DNA of 64,000 bases from Parabacteroides bouchesdurhonensis (lineage in GTDB: Bacteria > Bacteroidota > Bacteroidia > Bacteroidales > Tannerellaceae): contig NZ_LT896588.1 of the NCBI RefSeq assembly GCF_900186615.1, positions 343,361 through 407,360 on the forward strand. Reading direction: 5' to 3'. A program made the translations under genes and the position numbers. Every line of letters begins with the position of its first letter. Position 1 is the first letter of the stretch. The notes under the pieces were generated by a model. That model did not search any database. It had not been told where the DNA came from and saw nothing but the letters and a program-made list of their open reading frames with translations. Shown piece by piece: positions 34,910-43,454 of the stretch.

Positions 34910-36322
34910 ATGAGTAATCAAGATAAAAAGAAGAAAGTCCTGTCCCGTCGGGATTTTCTGAAAACGATAGGAGTCGCCGGAGTAGCCACAACCGGACTGT
35001 CGGCGTGTGTAGGTGGCGGGAAAGACGGGACATTGACGGTATCTGCCGGAGAAATCCCTACGGACCGGATGACTTACCGGACGAATCCGACATCGGGCGA
35101 CAAGGTGTCGTTGTTGGGGTTCGGTATGATGCGTCTGCCCTCTGTCGGCGGCCGTAGTGCCCGCGAAGGGAATGAGGAGATAGACCAGGAGATGGTAAAC
35201 GAGCTGGTGGACTATGCCATCGCCCACGGAGTGAACTATTTCGATACATCGCCCGCCTATTGCCGGGGCAAGTCGGAACGCGCCACCGGTATTGCTCTGA
35301 GCCGTCATCCGCGTGACAAATATTTCATCGCTACCAAACTTTCCAATTTCTCACCGGCCACGTGGAGCCGCGAAGCCTCCATCGCAATGTACCGCAATTC
35401 GCTCAAGGAGTTGCAGGTGGATTATCTGGACTATCTGCTGTTGCATGGCGTGGGTATGGGTGGCGGCATGGAAGAGTTCGAGAACCGGTATATGAAGAAC
35501 GGCATTCTCGACTTTCTGCTGGAGGAGCGCGAAGCGGGACGTATCCGCAATCTCGGATTTTCCTATCACGGTGATGTCCGGGTGTTCGACTATTTGCTTT
35601 CCCGACATGATGAATACAAGTGGGACTTCGTGCAGATCCAGTTGAATTATTTGGACTGGAAGTATGCCAAGCAGATCAATCCGATGAATACCGATGCCGA
35701 GTACTTGTATGGCGAACTGGAAAAACGCGGGATTCCGGCTGTCATCATGGAACCTCTGCTTGGCGGTCGGCTCTCCAATGTGCCGAGCACCATCGTAGCC
35801 CGCCTCAAGCAGAGAGAGCCTGAGATGAGCGTGGCTTCGTGGGCGTTCCGTTTTGCCGGCAGCCTGCCCGGCGTGCATACCGTGTTGAGTGGCATGACCC
35901 GTATGGAGCATTTACAGAACAATCTGCGCACTTATGCTCTCTTGAAGCCGCTGACGGAGGACGATTTCAAGTTCCTGCAAGATACGGCCACGCAGATGAT
36001 GCAGTTCAACACCATTCCCTGCAATGACTGCAAATACTGCATGCCCTGTCCGTATGGTTTAGACATACCCGCTATCCTGCTCCATTACAACAAGTGTCTG
36101 AACGAAGGCAATATCCCGGACAGTACACAGGATGAGAACTATCGGAAAGCCCGGCAAGCCTTTCTCGTGGGATATGACCGCAGCGTCCCCAAGTTGCGGC
36201 AGGCGAGCCGGTGCATCGGTTGCAACCAGTGCAGCGTCCACTGTCCACAGCGTATCAATATCCCGAAGGAACTGCACCGGATAGACGCATATGTGGAACG
36301 TTTGAAACAGGAAATCGGATGA
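34910..36322 (+). CDS. Aldo/keto reductase with C-terminal 4Fe-4S domain, Tat-exported
   Basis: 470 residues. The Tat motif SRRDFLKTIG (~12-21) and lipobox LSAC (~33-36) are followed by an AKR barrel (MTYRTNPTSGDKVSLLGFGMMR; FDTSPAYCRGKSE; ATKLSNF; LLLHGVGMGG). A ferredoxin-like tail has CNDCKYCMPCP and CIGCNQCSVHCP. Fe-S-tailed AKRs are a known subgroup. With the polyferredoxin directly upstream, the Fe-S tail offers a route for electrons in a compartment that lacks NADPH. The stop TGA overlaps the next ATG. Confidence 0.93.
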   Translation: MSNQDKKKKVLSRRDFLKTIGVAGVATTGLSACVGGGKDGTLTVSAGEIPTDRMTYRTNPTSGDKVSLLGFGMMRLPSVGGRSAREGNEEIDQEMVNELVDYAIAHGVNYFDTSPAYCRGKSERATGIALSRHPRDKYFIATKLSNFSPATWSREASIAMYRNSLKELQVDYLDYLLLHGVGMGGGMEEFENRYMKNGILDFLLEEREAGRIRNLGFSYHGDVRVFDYLLSRHDEYKWDFVQIQLNYLDWKYAKQINPMNTDAEYLYGELEKRGIPAVIMEPLLGGRLSNVPSTIVARLKQREPEMSVASWAFRFAGSLPGVHTVLSGMTRMEHLQNNLRTYALLKPLTEDDFKFLQDTATQMMQFNTIPCNDCKYCMPCPYGLDIPAILLHYNKCLNEGNIPDSTQDENYRKARQAFLVGYDRSVPKLRQASRCIGCNQCSVHCPQRINIPKELHRIDAYVERLKQEIG

Positions 36323-36738
36323 TGGACGACTTGGTTCAGATACTGAGAAACGGCAACCATTCATTAGTAGTAGCCGGTGATGGAATCCGCACATTCGACG
36401 GTCGAGGCATATCCGACTTGTATGGTCTTCTGACGGAACATCCCGATTTGCTTCGGGGTGCGTCCGTTGCGGACAAGGTGGTCGGCAAAGGTGCCGCTGC
36501 GTTGCTGGTGTTGGGTGGTGTCCGGGAGGTACATGCGGATGTCATCAGTACGTCTGCTCTTGTATTGTTTGAAGATACTGGCATATCAGTCCGTTTTACA
36601 CAAGAGGTTCCTTACATCGTCAACCGGCAGGGAGACGGAATCTGTCCGGTCGAGACCTTGTGCAAAAAGTGTGTGACTGCCGTTCAATGTCTGTCGTTTA
36701 TAAAAGAGTTCGTTTCAAAAATGAGGAATAAATTCTAA
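36319..36738 (+). CDS. DUF1893-family protein
   Basis: 139 residues. It starts at the ATG overlapping the previous stop (ATGA); the second ATG at 36,322 is possible. Text such as GNHSLVVAGDGIRTFDGRGISDLYGLL and GKGAAALLVLGGVREVHADVIST is typical of DUF1893. A Cys cluster (CPVETLCKKCVTAVQC, near residue 112) suggests metal or Fe-S binding. It is cytoplasmic and coupled to the Fe-S reductase. Function unknown. Confidence 0.82.
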   Translation: MMDDLVQILRNGNHSLVVAGDGIRTFDGRGISDLYGLLTEHPDLLRGASVADKVVGKGAAALLVLGGVREVHADVISTSALVLFEDTGISVRFTQEVPYIVNRQGDGICPVETLCKKCVTAVQCLSFIKEFVSKMRNKF

Positions 36739-36750
36739 ATCATCAAGAAT

Positions 36751-37263
36751 ATGCAAACAACAACTGTAAAACTTTACACATTGGGCTATACAGAGTTGAA
36801 GGCCTATCTGGCAGCCTCGTTATTCATTTTGGGCAATATCGTCCTGCCTCAAATTTTTCATCTCATGCCCCAAGGGGGAATAACCTGGCTGCCTATTTAC
36901 TTTTTTACGCTTATCGGGGCTTACAAGTACGGATGGAAAGTCGGATTGCTGACTGCCGTATTTTCTCCTGTCGTTAATTCGTTCCTGTTCGGTATGCCTT
37001 TGCCTGTCTCCCTTCCGGCCATCCTGCTGAAATCCGTACTGCTGGCTGTTTCTGCCGGGTATGTGGCACATCGGTACGACAAGGTATCCATATCGCTTTT
37101 GCTGGGTACGGTATTGTTCTATCAACTTGTCGGTACGCTGGGAGAATGGGGCATGAAAAGGGATTTTTATCTGGCCGTACAGGATTTCCGCATCGGTATT
37201 CCCGGCATGTTGCTTCAGGTATTCGGCGGATATGTATTCATCAAATATCTGATTCGCAGGTGA
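36751..37263 (+). CDS. ECF-transporter S-component-like membrane protein
   Basis: 170 residues with five or six hydrophobic helices. Text such as LGNIVLPQIFHLMPQGGITWLP and FSPVVNSFLFGMPLP resembles substrate-binding S components of ECF vitamin importers. It is last gene of the operon starting at 32,405. No EcfA/EcfT genes are nearby, so it would share a housekeeping energizer. The cargo is unknown; a flavin or other redox cofactor precursor would fit. Confidence 0.72.
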   Translation: MQTTTVKLYTLGYTELKAYLAASLFILGNIVLPQIFHLMPQGGITWLPIYFFTLIGAYKYGWKVGLLTAVFSPVVNSFLFGMPLPVSLPAILLKSVLLAVSAGYVAHRYDKVSISLLLGTVLFYQLVGTLGEWGMKRDFYLAVQDFRIGIPGMLLQVFGGYVFIKYLIRR

Positions 37264-37285
37264 AGAAACGAATATCTACAAGCCT

Positions 37286-37326
37286 AAAAAAACGGGAGAC
37301 ATCGCACAGAATGCCTCCCGTTTTTT
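37286..37326. terminator. Bidirectional terminator between convergent operons
   Basis: An A-run plus CGGGAG (to 37298) pairs with CTCCCG plus a T-run (37315-37326). Confidence 0.88.
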
Positions 37327-37343
37327 GATGTAGTGATTTTCGG

Positions 37344-38036
37344 CTATTGGAACTTTTTCCCCGAATGCCATGCCTGCCCTATGCTGTCGCCGACTGTGCG
37401 GTAAACCAATGCGGACGAGTCGAAAATGATGGGTTTGAGTTTGGCAAGATCCACTTTGCCTTCAGCATTGAGGATGCTTTCGTCGGCACTCCAGTTCACG
37501 ACTTCGCCGACTACCCGTGCACCGCCTTCTCCGTTTTCCTCCATTTCGATTACACGACACTCCAGCGTGAGTTTGTACTCGTTGATGATAGGTGCATCAA
37601 CATTGGGGCTGGGTGTGGCGATGAAACCGGCTCGTTTCACTTTATCGGGTATTTTGTTACCGCTTACCAGCCCGAAATAGTCAGACTCCGCCATGTTTTC
37701 CTCTGTGGCGAAGCTGACCGTGAAGGCTTTTTTAAGACGGATATTGTCGGTCGTCTTGTGCGCCCCCAAGTCGAATGTGATTTTGTCGTAGTCGCACTGG
37801 CCACCCCATGCCGCCATCATCACGTCCGGAACCTGGTTTTCGTCATAGGTCGCAATCATGATACACGGCTGTGGGGTCATGACCGGATGTTGTGCGCCAA
37901 AGTTCCTGCGTCCGGCGACTTCCTTTGCTTTCTCTTTCTGGTTCATATTTATATTATTGTTATCGGTTGTCTTACTGTTTTGATTGCATGCCGCCAATGC
38001 CAGAAGCAGCACGGCCATAGTGATTGTTTTTCTCAT
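37344..38036 (-). CDS. Flavin-reductase-family lipoprotein
   Basis: 230 residues. Lipoprotein signal MRKTITMAVLLLALAAC. The remainder is a split-barrel FMN-binding flavin reductase domain: PCIMIATYDENQVPDVMMAAWGG, FTVSFATEENMAESDYFGLVSG, and YKLTLECRVIEM. The family normally reduces flavin with NAD(P)H or carries FMN; a lipid-anchored periplasmic member is unusual. It is last gene of the minus operon that starts at 43,227, 38 nt after the iron-ADH-like gene. Confidence 0.88.
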   Translation of the reverse strand: MRKTITMAVLLLALAACNQNSKTTDNNNINMNQKEKAKEVAGRRNFGAQHPVMTPQPCIMIATYDENQVPDVMMAAWGGQCDYDKITFDLGAHKTTDNIRLKKAFTVSFATEENMAESDYFGLVSGNKIPDKVKRAGFIATPSPNVDAPIINEYKLTLECRVIEMEENGEGGARVVGEVVNWSADESILNAEGKVDLAKLKPIIFDSSALVYRTVGDSIGQAWHSGKKFQ

Positions 38037-38074
38037 TCTATTTTCGGGTTAAAGTGTTCATGATTTCAAATATC

Positions 38075-39133
38075 TCATCTTTGGACAGTTCCGTTTGGCA
38101 TGTCATCGACCTGCTTGCGGCTGATTTCCCTCTCGTAGCGCATCTCCACTCCAAAATCAGAAAACAGTCCGATTAGTTTCCGAGTGGATTCCTCTATGGA
38201 CGAATCGAAGCCGAATGCGTCGGCGTAATATTTTCTGATATCTTCGGCATGATGCTTTCCCATAACCTTGAGAAATAAGGGGAATACGGAGGTCAGGCTT
38301 CTCCGATACGAACCTCCGAAGAGTTTTTCGGGCAGGAATTCCAGTTCATAAATGTCGTATGCGAAATTTTCTTCTTTGCCGATACCGATTCTGGATGAAG
38401 TAGAAAGGGAAGTTCCCAGCATGATTATTCCTCTCGCATTGAGGTCATCGGGATTGTTCTGCAACGTTTTTGTCGCTTCGAGGACATTTCTGATATACGA
38501 GATTCCGGCATCGTATGACATTCTGTTCTTGTCACCAAGCACACACGCCGAAAGTTGCACTAGTGTGACAAGACCTGTATAGGTTGTCATTTCTTTGTCC
38601 AGCGTCAAGGAGTAGCGTGGACAAAGTATCGCATAATCGGCCGGAATACCGTATGCCGTGCCGAAATCTCCGTTACTGGAATCGACGGTCACCGCTCCGA
38701 GACCGTTCTCGGAACCGCTTGAAGGATAAGTGGGAATGAGCGCAAGCGGGAGCCGTTTCAAACCATAGGATGGTTTCCCTTTCACGTAGTCCCAGAGGTC
38801 GGACTCATGATAGAAACCGAAAGCCATCAGTTTGGCACTGTCCATTACGCTTGCCCCGCCTGCGCCGATAATCATCGTCACTTCATTTGTTTTGGCAAAC
38901 CGGATACCTTGCTCTATTTTCTCAAACTCCCTTGATGAGCCTCCGTACTCTATGAAAGGAATGCCGGAATCAACCAAAGTCCGGGTAATGTCCTCGTGGC
39001 AGCCGTTTTGTTTTATGGAACCGCTGCCATAAACCAGCATGACCTTATGGTCTTTGGTGATTTCCGAAACAGTCTCCCGGATGTCATTACGGAAGAAGAG
39101 TTTCGTGTCGTTTCTGAAATTAAAATCTCTCAT
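38075..39133 (-). CDS. Iron-ADH-family protein lacking the metal ligands
   Basis: 352 residues with a normal nucleotide-binding half (VYGSGSIKQNG, GAGGASVMDSAKLMAF). At the metal site, where the intact homologue at 26,592 has DTLSHCME and HMIEHAVGA...NHGQG, this protein reads TLVQLSACV and YDIYELEFLPEKLFGG, without the Asp and three His. It may be catalytically dead, use another metal site, or have a new role. It overlaps the upstream hydrolase gene by 4 nt. Cytoplasmic. Confidence 0.85.
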   Translation of the reverse strand: MRDFNFRNDTKLFFRNDIRETVSEITKDHKVMLVYGSGSIKQNGCHEDITRTLVDSGIPFIEYGGSSREFEKIEQGIRFAKTNEVTMIIGAGGASVMDSAKLMAFGFYHESDLWDYVKGKPSYGLKRLPLALIPTYPSSGSENGLGAVTVDSSNGDFGTAYGIPADYAILCPRYSLTLDKEMTTYTGLVTLVQLSACVLGDKNRMSYDAGISYIRNVLEATKTLQNNPDDLNARGIIMLGTSLSTSSRIGIGKEENFAYDIYELEFLPEKLFGGSYRRSLTSVFPLFLKVMGKHHAEDIRKYYADAFGFDSSIEESTRKLIGLFSDFGVEMRYEREISRKQVDDMPNGTVQR

Positions 39134-41043
39134 ATTTTTATATTAAGTTGATATTCGGGGCAATGTCTTTGCCGATTGCCGGACTGAGACTCCCAAAAGC
39201 GAACCGCGTCCGACAGCCATCCTTGGGCGACCGTTCCCGTCCCCAAACCGAAGCCGTGCGGAAGGCCGTCATAGGCATGAAACTTTGTCGGAATACCGAG
39301 AGCAGAGAGGTTTTGCAAGCGGCTTTGCATGGTGCGCCATGAGGCGATGCCGTCGTTCGTGCCTGCGCAGGCATAGGTGGCTCCGTCTTGCTGACTGACT
39401 GCGGTATAGCCCGTATATTGCATGATGACGGCTGATGCCTGCGGGATGTCCGAACGTCCGGTCAGTTGGCGGAGGTAGCCGGCATTTCCGAGTGTGGCCG
39501 CCATACGGGCTCCGGCAGAACCGCCCCACAGAGAATAGCCGTCAGAGGGTACTCCCAATTCTTCGGCATGGTCGTGGATAAAAGCGATGGCACGTGCCAG
39601 GTCTTCGTATGCGTTGTCAGGCCGGTAAATGAGTGCGAAAGCATTGTAACCCAGTTTTGACAGTTCAAGGGCATGAGGAAAACTGTCGTGCATGGCACCG
39701 ACGTATGCAAATCCGCCACCCGCATTGCAGATGGCGAAAGGAGCAGCGGATTTTCCACGGAAGAAGAACAGTCCCGTATTGCGTTTTTGCGGGTCGGCCT
39801 GTTTGTCGGCTTCAGTGTAGATGTCAAGGAAAACCGTTCCTGCGTGCGATTTCATGTAGTTGCAGATTTCGACGGTCATGTCCGGGTCGATATTGTTATA
39901 CCAGGTCAGGCGTAACTGTTCTAGTGTCTCACCGCTCCAATAGCTTTCATTTACCGGAAAGATAAGTCTTCCGCAACCGTTGAATGCCGGGTCATCCATT
40001 ACATCAACAATACGGCTTGTCCGGCTGAAAGCCTGCTGTCCTCCACCTTCCTTCGGGAAGAAGAACGGCAGGGCATTATATACAAATTCCATAGTGGCAT
40101 TGAAATCGTGATAGCCTTCCTCTTTCTGGTGATAGGAGAAATTGTGGGGCGTGAAGACATCGGTGAGCTGCATGCAGGCCATCGCCAGATTGTGGGTTTG
40201 GTAGAAACGCGAATCCTGTGTTCCCACGGCGTGCCAGACATGGAAACCGTTGTCGCTTCCGAAAGGGGACGCGCTGACTACGGAGGCCAGGAATTGTGCG
40301 GTCTGTTCAGGCGCATTCTGCCCTCCGAAAGTAGATACGTGCCAACTGTCGCCGCTCATCGGTAGGAAGTAGCGTTGCAGATCGAAGCAATGTTCAAAGA
40401 TATACCATGTTGTGACGCTTCCCAGCGAGAAACCGCCGAAAGCCCGATGGTCACGCGATGCAACGATGCCGGCTCTGTCCGTTGTCTCGGCGTATGTGGA
40501 AAAACGGCTTTCCACGGCCGGAATCAAATCATTCTCATATTCATTGTGGAACACGGCGATTTCCTCACACGATTCACCCCAATCTTTCGCCCGGTTATCT
40601 TTGTCCCATGTCGGAGATACGACAATAACCGGTTTACAATCGCCCTGCTGAATCATCCAGTCGATTATGTTTTTCTGCCTGCCTCCGGCGGCTTCGAATG
40701 TGTTTTCTGCCGTGCCGGTCCATCCGTGCATCAGATAAATGATATCATATTGTTGTGTTTCGTCGTACCCGTAAGGCAAGTACACATACGCTGGTTTTGT
40801 TGTCACCAGACGGTCGGAACGGGTGTAATCTTTCGATTCGTACTCGATTCTTACCACTTGGCCACGTTCTGTTGCCGCCGAAAAATAGGTATTGGGAACG
40901 GCTGTTGTCATCCGGATCTGGAACTCGTCATTAACGGTAGTTCCGTTTTCATCGTTCTTTTCCGGAAACTCCGGCTTATCCGTGCAGGCGGACAACCCTA
41001 AAGTAGCCGCCATCATAATAGCCAAATAAGTCATTATTCTCAT
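39130..41043 (-). CDS. Lipoprotein with two fused alpha/beta-hydrolase (esterase) domains
   Basis: 637 residues. Lipoprotein signal MRIMTYLAIMMAATLGLSAC. Domain one (~60-340) resembles feruloyl-esterase/EstD enzymes: YVYLPYGYDETQQYDIIYLMHG, nucleophile elbow GGFSLGS and His in EEGYHDF. Domain two (~370-625) is a BD-FAE-like esterase: NAGGGFAYVG, elbow GGSAGAR and DGLPHGFG. Both Ser-Asp-His sets look complete. It may release acyl or aromatic groups outside the cell for the reductases. Confidence 0.88.
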   Translation of the reverse strand: MRIMTYLAIMMAATLGLSACTDKPEFPEKNDENGTTVNDEFQIRMTTAVPNTYFSAATERGQVVRIEYESKDYTRSDRLVTTKPAYVYLPYGYDETQQYDIIYLMHGWTGTAENTFEAAGGRQKNIIDWMIQQGDCKPVIVVSPTWDKDNRAKDWGESCEEIAVFHNEYENDLIPAVESRFSTYAETTDRAGIVASRDHRAFGGFSLGSVTTWYIFEHCFDLQRYFLPMSGDSWHVSTFGGQNAPEQTAQFLASVVSASPFGSDNGFHVWHAVGTQDSRFYQTHNLAMACMQLTDVFTPHNFSYHQKEEGYHDFNATMEFVYNALPFFFPKEGGGQQAFSRTSRIVDVMDDPAFNGCGRLIFPVNESYWSGETLEQLRLTWYNNIDPDMTVEICNYMKSHAGTVFLDIYTEADKQADPQKRNTGLFFFRGKSAAPFAICNAGGGFAYVGAMHDSFPHALELSKLGYNAFALIYRPDNAYEDLARAIAFIHDHAEELGVPSDGYSLWGGSAGARMAATLGNAGYLRQLTGRSDIPQASAVIMQYTGYTAVSQQDGATYACAGTNDGIASWRTMQSRLQNLSALGIPTKFHAYDGLPHGFGLGTGTVAQGWLSDAVRFWESQSGNRQRHCPEYQLNIKI

Positions 41044-41056
41044 GGTTCCAATAATA

Positions 41057-42175
41057 TTATTTTGTAGTCAGGTTTTCCAAAACAGTGCGTAACGGTTTGG
41101 CAGACTTGTTTCCGAGATTGTTTTCCACAATGTCGAGCAAGGCGGATAGTTGTTCTTTTGTTACGCCAAGGTGGATGCAGATACCCATGTGTCCGTATGC
41201 CATCGGCTCAACGTTGCCCACTCCGGCGAGAAATGAGACAGTGGCGAGTTCTCGTTCCTGATAACTGAGCAAGTCACGTTCGAAGATGTCGGCAAACAGA
41301 TGTTCTTTCAGGAACCGGTCTATGGTCGGGGCGAAAGCACCGTACCCGGTCTTTGGATGTGCTGAATTTACACCGGAGAGCGTTTCGAGAATGATAGTGC
41401 CACGGTCATATTTGTCTCCGGCATTTTTGACAGGCGATGCTTCGCGCCCCACGTTGTCCGTAATGCCTTGCATCTTGCGTTCGTCGAGCACTTTCATAAA
41501 GGTCTGGATGGCACGAAGGCTGCGGGGAAAACCACAATAGGCGTATGCCTGAACAAGGATTTCCTTGATTTCATTTACGGTCATCCCGGCTTCCAAACCC
41601 TGTACGAGAGCTTGCGGCAGATGTTCAAGGTCGCCATGTCCCGTATAGGAACCGATAGCGACGATGGCCTGCTGACGTTCATCGAGCGACACGATTGGTT
41701 TTATGCTTTGGCTGACTGCTTCACGGTAGTCGTCTTCGCCCACCGGTTCCAGCCATACCGACCGGTTGTCGCCGCTATTGGGCCTGACAGCAATGTGAGC
41801 GAACCATGAATCTGGTGCGGCCCCATGCCAGTGAACGACGTTCGGGGCTATTTCTACGATGTCGCCGGGAAACAGCCGCCGGGCAGGTTTACCTTTCTCT
41901 TGATAATAACCGATACCGGCCGATGCCACCAGCACTTGTCCGCCCGTATGGTAGTGCCACGAGTTGATGCAGGACGGTACGAATGTGACGTTGCTGGCGG
42001 GCAGGTTCAAACTGTCGTTTGTACTGACGGGAGCCAGCCATACATCTCCCGTGAAGTTCGGGGTGGACGGTAATTTTTGTCCCAGCGGATAGGGCTGTCT
42101 GAAATTTTCTATATTCTGTGCCATTGCCATCGTGGTAATCAACACGGCGAATGCCGCAATTATCATTTTTTTCAT
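41057..42175 (-). CDS. Exported cupin-carboxymuconolactone decarboxylase (AhpD-like) fusion
   Basis: The ATG at 42,175 gives 372 residues with a Sec signal (MKKMIIAAFAVLITTMAMAQ). A longer frame to 42,418 would overlap the upstream gene and is rejected. Residues ~45-145 are a cupin with metal ligands in SWHYHTGGQVLV and HWHGAAPDSW. Then two CMD/AhpD-type halves follow: LVQAYAYCGFPRS (Cys present) and VSFLAGVGNVEPMAYGHMGI. Cupin-CMD proteins cluster with AKR and flavodoxin genes in many bacteria and are linked to electrophile or peroxide handling. Confidence 0.87.
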   Translation of the reverse strand: MKKMIIAAFAVLITTMAMAQNIENFRQPYPLGQKLPSTPNFTGDVWLAPVSTNDSLNLPASNVTFVPSCINSWHYHTGGQVLVASAGIGYYQEKGKPARRLFPGDIVEIAPNVVHWHGAAPDSWFAHIAVRPNSGDNRSVWLEPVGEDDYREAVSQSIKPIVSLDERQQAIVAIGSYTGHGDLEHLPQALVQGLEAGMTVNEIKEILVQAYAYCGFPRSLRAIQTFMKVLDERKMQGITDNVGREASPVKNAGDKYDRGTIILETLSGVNSAHPKTGYGAFAPTIDRFLKEHLFADIFERDLLSYQERELATVSFLAGVGNVEPMAYGHMGICIHLGVTKEQLSALLDIVENNLGNKSAKPLRTVLENLTTK

Positions 42176-42186
42176 ATTCGTTCCTG

Positions 42187-43227
42187 TTAAAGTTTGCTGT
42201 TGAAAAATTCTACGAGGCGTGCCTGTTCCTGTTCCACGTATTCGGGCACGTAGTACGTCTGTATGTGGGTGGTTCCGGGAACGATGAACAGGCTCTTGTC
42301 GATTGTTCCCGTTGCTTTTTGCATTGCCTCGTCCGTCATGTACCGAGAGTCGGCTTTTTCTCCGACAATCATGAATAGCGGTTGGTCGATAAGTGCCATA
42401 CGGTCTGTGGCATCCCATGCCATCAAGTCGAGCATATTGCTCAAAGGGGCGGAAGAGCCGTTGTTCGGATGGGCATATTTCGATGTGGTGTAATAGAAGA
42501 CACCTTCACGGTAAAGGTCGAACGGCATGGCTTTCAGCTCATCTTCGGTCGGCTGCTTCTGTTGGGGCGGATAGACGGTCACACCGGTTTCCGCTTCCTG
42601 TTGGCGGGCGGCCGATGCTTGACGCAACCGTTCCGGAATGGTACTGACCTGTGAATCGCAATATCCGTTGCGGCGTACCCGTCCCGTGTTGAACATGCTC
42701 AACACCGCTACTGCTTTAATGCGTTTGTCACTTTGTGCTGCCGCTACCGTATAACCGCCACCTCCGCAAATGCCGAAAGCTCCGATACGTTCTTTGTCCA
42801 CACCGGGAAATTGTAATATGTAGTCTATCATGCCGTGTATGTCGCCGATGCGGTTGACAGGTTTGTCCGTCCCACGGGGGCGACCGCCGCTCTGTCCTTG
42901 ATAGCGGGCATCGCAGGCGATGGCGATGTAACCGGCCTCGGATAGTTTCTGAGCGAACATTCCGCTTACCTGTTCTTTCACGCCGCCGTTGGGATGTGAT
43001 ACCACCACAGCGGCATATCGTTTCGCCGTGTCGTATCCGGCAGGCAGATAAACATTGGCTGATACCGTTATGCCGTCCACATCGTATGTGACGGGAAGCA
43101 ACTGCACGGCATCGGTTGCGTTCTCCATGATGGCGTTGTCATATACCATTCCCCAGGGGTTCACTCTTTCTTGTGCCATTCCTGTTGTCATGGTCAGCAG
43201 TGCGACGGCTGTCATTAGAATCTTCTT
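42187..43227 (-). CDS. Exported alpha/beta-hydrolase (dienelactone-hydrolase-like)
   Basis: The ATG at 43,227 gives 346 residues with Sec signal MKKILMTAVALLTMTTGMAQ; a frame open to 43,257 adds ten polar residues in front. Blocks: VYLPAGYDTAKRYAAVVVSHP, ARYQGQSGG, nucleophile elbow GICGGGGYT (Cys in place of Ser, as in dienelactone hydrolases), and GTTHIQ with the His. It is first gene of the five-gene minus operon and carries the motif-bearing promoter. Confidence 0.87.
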   Translation of the reverse strand, partial: KKILMTAVALLTMTTGMAQERVNPWGMVYDNAIMENATDAVQLLPVTYDVDGITVSANVYLPAGYDTAKRYAAVVVSHPNGGVKEQVSGMFAQKLSEAGYIAIACDARYQGQSGGRPRGTDKPVNRIGDIHGMIDYILQFPGVDKERIGAFGICGGGGYTVAAAQSDKRIKAVAVLSMFNTGRVRRNGYCDSQVSTIPERLRQASAARQQEAETGVTVYPPQQKQPTEDELKAMPFDLYREGVFYYTTSKYAHPNNGSSAPLSNMLDLMAWDATDRMALIDQPLFMIVGEKADSRYMTDEAMQKATGTIDKSLFIVPGTTHIQTYYVPEYVEQEQARLVEFFNSKL

Positions 43228-43273
43228 CATAAGGATTATTTCTTTATTATGATTCAACTTATGTTTCCGATTG

Positions 43274-43320
43274 CAAAGTTCGCAATAATGCTGTTTGGGG
43301 ATATTACAATAATTACCGCA
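43274..43320 (-). promoter_or_regulatory. Operator-like motif and -7-like box for the minus operon
   Basis: On the minus strand the motif (43299-43320) reads TGCGGTAATT, ATTGTAA, then ATATCC and matches the reference copy at 14 of 22 positions. The -7-like box GAACTTTG (43274-43281) is imperfect at its first base but again 39 nt from the motif start. Confidence 0.55.
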
Positions 43321-43454
43321 AGAAATTCCTTTTTTGCGGTTTGTTCAATTTCGGACTGAGAAGTCACAAAAAATATCGTTTACGATTTGTAAACGATATG
43401 ATTACAGAATCCAGAAGTGGAAACAGTCCGGATTTATAGTGTGTCGAATGTGAT

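Noticed and set aside
42176-42418. N-terminal extension of the cupin-CMD gene to 42,418
   Set aside because: The extension overlaps the upstream hydrolase gene and is Arg-rich, without family text; the ATG at 42,175 opens a perfect signal peptide.
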